From Podocnemis expansa (taxonomy: Eukaryota > Chordata > Testudines > Podocnemididae), in contig ML681992.1 of NCBI GenBank assembly GCA_007922195.1, forward strand, positions 35,379,444 to 35,443,443: 64,000 nt of DNA, given 5' to 3'. The translations under genes were made by a program, and so were the position numbers. The notes below the pieces were generated by a model, which was not told the DNA's origin, ran no database searches, and saw nothing but the letters and a program-made list of their open reading frames with translations. Positions 57,640-64,000 of the stretch are shown piece after piece (position 1 is the stretch's first letter; each line of letters begins with the position of its first letter).

Positions 57640-59960
57640 GAGAGGGAAACCACCCCACTTCAGTACTTTCTTCATTGGATTTCTCCCACCTTCCTGGAGA
57701 TAAGGCTCCTGTGGGTGGGTGCTTGGTGCTTAGTGGATGCTGTTAGCCACTACAAGAGTTGGTATCAGCAACCAGATTCCTTCTCCCCTCCCCTCCCAGC
57801 TGATAGAACAGGCAGTCTGTGGGGGAGGAAAGAGGGGGAGATGGCAGTTGGCATAGACAACTTCATATCTCACTGCGAAGAGGTTTTGAGAGGGAAATTT
57901 GGGGGAATCAAACAGAGAAGAAAATCTGTGGGATGCCCAGTAGGAGGATTAAGAGTTGGGAGCAGAAATGGAGGAGCAAATCTGCCTTTTTCTCCCAGGA
58001 AGGCATCCCTTCTACCCTATTGCAAAAACTTGCTTTGGCACCAAATGCTCTTGAATTGCTCTTCATGTGTGACACTAGTAAGAAATTCCGAATGGCCATG
58101 ATTTGCACCATAGCAACAACTGTGTACTGGCTGGCCACTATTTGATATCATATTTTGTCAAATATTTTAGAGAAAGCCCGAGGATTGTGAAAGATTATAT
58201 AGCTGCATTTCACACATGATTGTGTACCCTATATGGGGAAAGAGCTCTTTGTTTGAATTTGGCCTTTTTTTTAAAAAAAAAGAACATGGCACCAGTTAAA
58301 TGCACCATGCTAAGCTCTAGGATAATGGCTGTTCTTTTAACAGTAATAATTTATCACTTCCTAGCTCATTAACATCTTTGTTTAACTAGAGAATAGATTG
58401 ACTGAGTAATACTGAGTTAGATAATTATATGGCAAGTACGAGACACAGGTTAAAGCCGCTTTACAGGGAATAGCCAAGTATAAAGGGAAAGAGAAACATT
58501 CTTGGCATCCCTGCCCTCTTCTCAGAAGTTAAATTACAATTCATTGTGCCACTTCTGGGTGCTCAGCTCAGCAGTGTTTTAACTGCTGCAGGCAAAATCT
58601 AGATCAATCTGTTTTAGGTGTTTGTTTCACTGTTGATATTCTGTGCCGTGTCACAGTTACACAGATATGGGTTGCTGACTGACGAACAGCTGAGGGTAAC
58701 TTCTGCTGTGCCAGATGGGGGTTCGTGATTCAGTCTCAGTGAACAGTGAAATTACTAGCTAGAGAAGGTATTGAACAACAAAATACCTATGTTTTTTGTT
58801 TGATTAGTTTGATGGCTGCCAGCCAAAAATCCCCCCACATTTTTCAATATTTGCATTTTGGAACAGTTTTTCTTTGTCCAAGCAAGCACCATTTTTGTTT
58901 TGTAACGTAGGTGTTACCTATCTGACTGAAACATAGGTGAAAACGCAGCAGTTTTCTGGCACTGTTAAACAATAATTGTTGCTTAGATATTTTCACCAAG
59001 AAACCTCCATCTGATGGGGAAAGATCAAGTTTTTGTCTTGGCTACATGATTTTTCTTGGGTAAAAGGTCTAAAACTGTATTTTATCTTTGAAATATCTAC
59101 AACACCTGGCACCATAATTTCTAATTCCTTGGATACAACTCAATCCTCCTTCCTTCAGAATTGGATACATTCAGCCTGATTCTCTTCTCATATAGGTTTG
59201 CATTGGCATAATTCCTAATTTACAGTAGGGCAAATAAGAGACAATCAAGCCCATTGAGTTTTGGGCAGTGGACTTTTATTATTTGAGGCATTAAAACTGA
59301 AGTCATGTTTGCCATGCATGAATATTAAAGATCAACCTGTTGGAACTTTTCATAAGTGTAGGGATTTGCTCTTGTGTTCTTAACTCACTATTGTGCTGGT
59401 TGTTTTGGATGTCCATGTCTCTATTCTCTTCACTTTAGAGGTGATATTTATAGGGCCAAGTCCTCACCTCATTTAAGCAAATAGACCCACTGGATTACTG
59501 TTATAAGTATGGCTTCCTTATGTGAATAAGGATGGAGCATTTAGGACTTAACTGTTTTTTTTCCAGATGCTCTGAGTGTCTACAGCTCCTGTGTAGGAGG
59601 CAAGAGCCCTAAACCTCTGCAAATCAAACCCTGAGACTGTAAATCAGCCTGGGATCTTTTGGGAGGGGAGACATATGATACAGATGTAAAATAATCATGT
59701 ATGCTAAATCTTAATTAATGAATATTGCATAGTATCACATTGTAAAGGTAACCTGCAAAGAATTAAAAAACAGGCACTTGCCCTTCTTTTTGCTTATTTA
59801 TGATTCTGCTTGTAAATCTCTTCATTGGTCAGACCAGTTACTACTGATACCACTCTGATTACTGTGTGGATGCACCTGGCTTTGCTGTTACTTGGCGTCC
59901 CTAGCTGACTTATTGCTTTATATATATGGAGTTGATCCAAAATCACTGGGTTTTAGATCA
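57640..59960. other. Unannotated sequence
   Basis: The two overlapping plus frames at 57,715-58,145 have no known domain and no splice context that I can support. Confidence 0.4.
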
Positions 59961-59969
59961 AGTCCCTGT

Positions 59970-60130
59970 TGTGCATTACCTAACCAATATGTTGTACACT
60001 CTCTGCGATAGAAACTGTTTTTGTGTTATTTATTTGACAGGGCTTAACACAATGGGACCTAACTCCACATTTGGGATCTTTATATGTTACAACATAAAAA
60101 GAAATAGATATAATAAAAATTATGAACTAT
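59970..60130 (+). mobile_element. Possible old SINE tail
   Basis: GGGCTTAACACAATGGGACC...GATCTTTATATGTTACAACATAAAAA resembles a widespread amniote SINE or LINE tail (CTAGCACAATGGGGCC-type). This is similarity by eye only. Confidence 0.3.
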
Positions 60131-60372
60131 ATAAACAAACAGCAAAGAAGAGATCAAATGTTTTTTTTCCCACCTTAACTGTACTGGTGTTAAATCTCTG
60201 CTCCACACCAATGTCTGATCTTCTTCTGCCCCCACCTTAACAAAATAGGACTCTCTTTTTCATCTTCTTAGTAATATGAGTATTCCAGTGGATTCCCACT
60301 CCTCTGGCATTCTTCAAACATGCTAACTTTCTCTATCTATTTAATCTTCCACAGTTTGTCACACACTCACAC

Positions 60373-60559
60373 ATGTTCTTGTAGGTCTTCAGGCATAAGC
60401 TTTCATGGGCTCCAACCCACTTCATCAGATGCAAGTGGGTTGGAGCCCATGAAAGCTTATTCCTGAAGAAATCTGTTAGTCTGTAAGGTGCCACAGAACT
60501 CTTGCTGTTTTTGCTGTATACAGACTAATACAGCTACCCCACTGGAAATGTTCTTGTAG
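60373..60559. mobile_element. 163-bp PLE foldback with 12-bp TSD
   Basis: ATGTTCTTGTAG at 60,373-60,384 and at 60,548-60,559 is a perfect 12-bp duplication. Between them, GCATAAGCTTTCATGGGCTCCAACCCACTTCATCAGATGC is followed at once by its near-perfect inverse, then CTGTTAGTCTGTAAGGTGCC...GCTGTATACAGACTAATACAGCTACCCC. This is a PLE head joined to a PLE tail with no coding body. Confidence 0.85.
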
Positions 60560-61980
60560 TGAATTTTTTGTCATGTCATAGCTCTGGCTATGTTGCCTAC
60601 AAACCTGTCAGTGTCTTGTCCTTGATTATTCACCTGTTTTGTTTGAATTGAAGGTCTTGGAGAATCCAGCCCTTGAAGTTGCAGAGGATATCTGTCTTGA
60701 GTGCCACATTAAGAGTATTAGGAAAGGGGGAGAATATATCTTGCTCACATTTCATAGATAATTGCAGTGGTCAATTTAGCTGGTCTTCAGTTCTCTTCAT
60801 AAACTGATGTCCTTTGTAGAGTGAGAACAGTGTAGTCCTCAGGAGTGACTATGTGAAGAAGAAAATGTTTATTTTATAGGCACTCCGTAAGCCACATCTG
60901 GCAGTTTTTTAGGAGAAGCATATGAATCAGCCTTGTCACTAAAGGGAAGCAGTAGGGTGCACCGCCACCTCAACCTTCTCTGCAGCCCAAAGAGCTGCTT
61001 TGATATGAGTCAGGCATGCTCTGAATGACAGTTGTTCCCTTCCGACGGTAAATACTCAACAGCTCCCCTGCTGGCAGTTTGCTGCATTGTGAGGGAGGTA
61101 GGAGAGGCTGATAGGCTGTACAAGGACCAAAGAGAGTAGAGTAGTTACTCATCTGGCACTTCCTGAGCTAAGAGAGCATGTAGCAAAGAATCACCTTCCC
61201 TTCTACACAGAGCAAGAAAATAGGAGGAACCAAGAACCAACCATCAGTTGTGGCCCCCCTGATTCTCATCTCTGAACCTCATGCAAGAGTACTGGGGCTT
61301 CCCTAATTTGTACTAGATGGCAACATCTCCCAAGAAACTATACACTATCAGGAGAGATCTGGGCTGCAGCCCACTCCAGACACTTACCCACCTTATCAGG
61401 ACAGGCACCTATGTACTTTGAGCTAATGGGAGGGAGACATAGGAACTAGCTGTTGTGGCCTTCCCCTCCCCAGCTTATCCTTGGCAGCACCCCAAACTGG
61501 GCCCAGTCTGGGGCCTGCTCCCCCCACAGCCAATCCTCAGTCACACTCAACCTCAGCCTGACCTGAGGCCTCCCCCCCCCAGCCAATCGTCAGCCATGCT
61601 GCTGGCCCATCCCATCCCAGGGCCTGCCCACTCCGTCCATTCTTCAGCCACACTTCCAGCCCAGTCTGAACCGACCCGGGGCCTGTCTCTCTGTGCGGCC
61701 CCCCGGCAGGGTATCCTTGGCCACACCACCCACCTGACCCAGGGCCCGAGGAGGAGAACAGTCCAGCCCAAGAGCAGATTTTAAATTCCTGCTCTGCTGT
61801 ACTGCAGCAGTTGGAGTGTCTGTGTGCTTGCAGCACACTCAGTGTTTGTAGGCTGGACAATAGTTTAGCTCCACCCGTCCAGGCAGACAGGCAGAGCACA
61901 TGTGCTGTGAAGGAAAATTCATTTGGGGCCTTGCCTAGGAGATTTGGGGCACGGGCCCCATGTGCCAGGCACCGGTAATG
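60560..61980. other. Unannotated sequence, GC-rich in its right half
   Basis: From about 61,440 the DNA is C-rich, with a repeated ...CCCAG-CCAATCNTCAGCCA... module (near 61,527 and 61,580, and variants) and open frames on both strands without known domains. It is probably a non-coding repeat interior. Confidence 0.4.
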
Positions 61981-61984
61981 CCTC

Positions 61985-62066
61985 TGGTACTTGGTCCTGC
62001 CATGTGTGCAGGGGACTAGACTTGATCACCTCTCATGGTCCCTTCCAGTTTCTATGATTCCATGAA
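61985..62066 (+). mobile_element. CR1 LINE 3' tail
   Basis: ACTTGGTCCTGCCATGTGTGC, GGGGACTAGACTTGATCACC and GGTCCCTTCCAGTTTCTATGATTCCATGAA are the standard CR1 3' end. It is a short 5'-truncated insertion. Confidence 0.8.
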
Positions 62067-62069
62067 TTG

Positions 62070-62310
62070 CTGAGACTTACACTGATATATTTTTAGTTAT
62101 TCACACTATCTTTACAAGACACCTGTATTCATACTTCAAATTCTACACTAGCATAGATTGCTATAAATATTACTTTGTTTTATTTAGAAAACATATGTTG
62201 TCATTAAGTTACTACTGGAGTGTCAAATTCATTTTGTGGCAAGGGCTAAAATCCATTCTTTAATCTGTGATCTCGGATATCCACAGCATAAAGATCAAAG
62301 GTAGAATCTG
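62070..62310. other. AT-rich spacer
   Basis: A short segment between two CR1-derived pieces. Nothing was recognised. Confidence 0.4.
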
Positions 62311-62311
62311 G

Positions 62312-62750
62312 TGTTTAAAAGCCAGTGGCTGAGCGACCAGAGGGAGCTTGCTAACAGGGGACAGCAAACAGGGGAGTTTGAAAGGGAAGGAGTTTGTGAA
62401 GCCCCGAGAAGGAGGTGAAGGCGATCCCCTAGCTGAAAGCAGCAAGGGACAGAGTGTTGCTTGGGTGAGGGTTTGCTAACTGTGAGTGTTTGTCTGTTTG
62501 ACTTTTCCCTTACAGCTGACTTCTGTTAGTTGTTTCTTACTGTGGGTGGGGGCTGCTTGCACCATTGTTCCCTGATCACCTTTGTGCACCAGCCTCAATC
62601 AGCCTTGTGATCAGCCTTCCCCTGTGTGTTTAACAAGGGGCCAGGCCTGACCTAGGCAGAGAAGGCTTTAAAAGCCAGTGGCTGAGCGACCAGAGGACAG
62701 CAAACAGGGGAGTTTGAGAGGGAGTTTGGGGAGGAGTTTGTGAAACCACG
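62312..62750 (+). promoter_or_regulatory. CR1 5'UTR with duplicated promoter-type unit
   Basis: TTTAAAAGCCAGTGGCTGAG starts at 62,314 and again at 62,667, 353 bp apart. The following 60-70 bp (GACAGCAAACAGGGGAGTTTGA...GAGTTTGTGAA) are repeated too, with small indels. The second, partial unit runs into the ORF1 start. Repeated 5'UTR units often act as internal promoters in LINEs; here that is inferred from structure. Confidence 0.6.
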
Positions 62751-63815
62751 ATGGTGAAGAGGAGCCGCACTGCTGCCAGCGCCTCTTCTGTCTCTTCTAC
62801 CTGTGCCTGTAGCCAGACAGACATCCTGACCATAGATATCTCTACCCAGACCCTGGTGTGGACTTGCAGGGACTGCAGCCTGCAGTTCCCTGTCTCCAAC
62901 GATCAGGCTGGGGAGATGAATCGATGTGATAGGTGCCTGCTGGTGGAATCTCTCAGGAGGCAGGTGGGAGAGTTACAGGAGGAGGTGTCTCGGCTTAGGA
63001 GTATCCACACCCTGGAGAAGTTCCTCGACAGCATCCACGAAGAGAAGTTCAAGATGGAGGGCACTGACCAGGTACCAGAGACTACTGCCACAACACTGGA
63101 GCTGGATGGGGAGCCTGTGGCAGGGGGAGGACACTGGCAGCTGGTTACCTCTGGCGGTAGGCAGTGCTCCACCCCTGCCCAAAACCCACCCTCTGTTGTG
63201 GTGAAGAATCGTTATGCGGTGCTAGAGACAGTGAAGGAGGTGGAAGAGGAGAGGCCATGCACCCCCGAGGCTGGGAGGATCACAGCCACCACAGCTAGGA
63301 GGAAACGTAGAGTTGTGGTGGTTGGGGACTCACTTCTGAGGGGGACGGAGGCACCCATCTGTCGCCCTGACAAGATCTCTCGAGAGGTATGCTGCCTGCC
63401 AGGTGCCCACATCCGAGACATTACGGAGGGATTGTCGAGAATCATCCACCCCTCTGACTATTACCCCATGCTTCTCATCCATGTAGGAACCAATGATACT
63501 GCGAGAGGTGATCCTCGGCAGATCAAAGGTGACTTCAGGGCTCTGGGAGCACGGGTGAAGGAGTTTGGAGCACAGGTGGTGGTCTCCTCAATTCTTCCGG
63601 TCAAGGGTAGAGGCCTGAGCAGAGACAGATGCATCCTGGAGATGAACGTTTGGCTGCGAAGATGGTGTCGTCAGGAGGGCTTTGGCTTCCTTGACCATGG
63701 GTTGCTGTTTCAGGAAGAAGGACTGCTAGGCAGAGATGGACTCCATCTTTCGAGGAAGGGGAAGAGCATATTTGGACGCAGACTGGCTGACCTAGTGAGG
63801 AGGGCTTTAAACTAG
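62751..63815 (+). CDS. CR1 ORF1 protein with SGNH-type esterase domain
   Basis: An open frame of 354 codons with no internal stop. The ATG context is strong (A at -3, G at +4). Residues 39-62 hold two Cys-x2-Cys pairs (C39/C42 and C59/C62), a zinc-finger-like module. Residues 63-90 form a probable coiled coil (SLRRQVGELQEEVSRL). About 95-180 is a low-complexity linker. From 187 comes an esterase of the SGNH/GDSL type: VVVVGDSLLRG (Ser194), HVGTNDT (Asn248) and GRDGLHLS (Asp329 and His332). CR1 ORF1 proteins are known to carry such an esterase, thought to help RNP or membrane interaction in retrotransposition. All catalytic residues are present, which suggests a young copy. ORF2 is outside the window, so activity is unknown. 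Confidence 0.9.
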   Translation: MVKRSRTAASASSVSSTCACSQTDILTIDISTQTLVWTCRDCSLQFPVSNDQAGEMNRCDRCLLVESLRRQVGELQEEVSRLRSIHTLEKFLDSIHEEKFKMEGTDQVPETTATTLELDGEPVAGGGHWQLVTSGGRQCSTPAQNPPSVVVKNRYAVLETVKEVEEERPCTPEAGRITATTARRKRRVVVVGDSLLRGTEAPICRPDKISREVCCLPGAHIRDITEGLSRIIHPSDYYPMLLIHVGTNDTARGDPRQIKGDFRALGARVKEFGAQVVVSSILPVKGRGLSRDRCILEMNVWLRRWCRQEGFGFLDHGLLFQEEGLLGRDGLHLSRKGKSIFGRRLADLVRRALN

Positions 63816-64000
63816 GTCTGAAGGGGGAAGGAGACCAAAGCCCACAGGTAAGTGACTATGTGGGAGACCAGGGGGATGGGATGGAACTTGGGGGGTGCCG
63901 GGACTGTAACTACAGGGATAGAAGAGAGGATAATTGGAACATGCGGGGGGAACCAAATAACTTTCTTAGATGCTCTAATGAAGCCCTAATGCCTGAGGCA
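63816..64000 (+). other. CR1 inter-ORF region
   Basis: Purine-rich sequence after the ORF1 stop (AGGTCTGAAGGGGGAAGGAG...), the usual spacing before CR1 ORF2. No ORF2 start is identifiable before the window ends. Confidence 0.6.

Larger units (their letters stand above)
62312..64000 (+). mobile_element. CR1 LINE, 5' end with intact ORF1, cut by window edge
   Basis: It contains a 5'UTR with a duplicated unit, a complete ORF1 (62,751-63,815) and the inter-ORF region up to the window end. Retaining a 5'UTR and an uninterrupted ORF1 is rare for CR1, whose copies are mostly 5'-truncated. ORF2 (endonuclease and RT) should start to the right of the window. Confidence 0.85.

Noticed and set aside
57715..58145. 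Two overlapping plus frames as a possible host exon
   Set aside because: No domain, no supported splice sites, and they overlap each other out of frame.

Overview
This window is non-coding vertebrate DNA filled with transposable elements. I recognise no host protein exon, tRNA gene or rRNA gene. The repeat mixture points to a non-avian sauropsid, most likely a turtle: CR1 LINEs (one with an intact ORF1), Penelope-like elements (PLEs) with GIY-YIG endonucleases, Gmr1-like and other Ty3/gypsy LTR elements, several hAT and Harbinger-like MITEs, and old MIR/CORE-SINE relics. The organism is inferred from this mix. No host gene confirms it.

Layout. At 0.8-3.3 kb lie two PLE insertions. Copy 1 has a 13-bp target-site duplication, and copy 2 keeps part of the reverse transcriptase (RT) and a frameshifted endonuclease. 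An LTR-like segment lies at 3.5-4.3 kb, a hAT MITE at 5.1 kb, and GC-rich repetitive DNA at 6.1-8.15 kb. At 8.2-13.3 kb is a decayed minus-strand Gmr1-like gypsy element. Its integrase lies upstream of its RT, as in Ty1/copia. It carries a CR1 insertion and a 1.6-kb LTR-like insertion. At 15.4-16.5 kb is a 5'-truncated CR1. At 16.8-18.2 kb is a terminal-inverted-repeat (TIR) element with a very G-rich core. At 18.66-18.98 kb a MIR-like SINE is split by a PLE end fragment. From 20 to 31 kb the window holds another MIR, a PLE, two Harbinger-like MITEs, a hAT element and a gypsy integrase fossil.

At 32.37-33.49 kb is a 1.12-kb palindromic foldback element. Related TIR elements lie at 36.3, 47.4, 48.4, 50.9 and 53.5 kb. 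A gypsy element with paired LTRs lies at 39.2-42.7 kb. It keeps a tRNA-Ile primer site, a polypurine tract, a 4-bp duplication and most of an integrase, but has lost gag, protease, RT and RNase H. Further hAT elements lie at 37.4, 45.7, 48.8, 54.4 and 56.6 kb. A 163-bp PLE foldback with a 12-bp duplication lies at 60.4 kb. The window ends inside a CR1 element with a duplicated 5'UTR unit and a complete 354-codon ORF1 that encodes an SGNH-type esterase.

The most unusual theme is a set of TIR elements that share ends close to GGCTATGTCTACAC and mostly have 3-bp flanking duplications. Their interiors differ and are built from short repeated palindromes: TTGTTTCGAAACAA in some, TAGTTTGAACTA in others, GTTGACTTAA-like in another. 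I could not check any repeat database, so novelty is untested.
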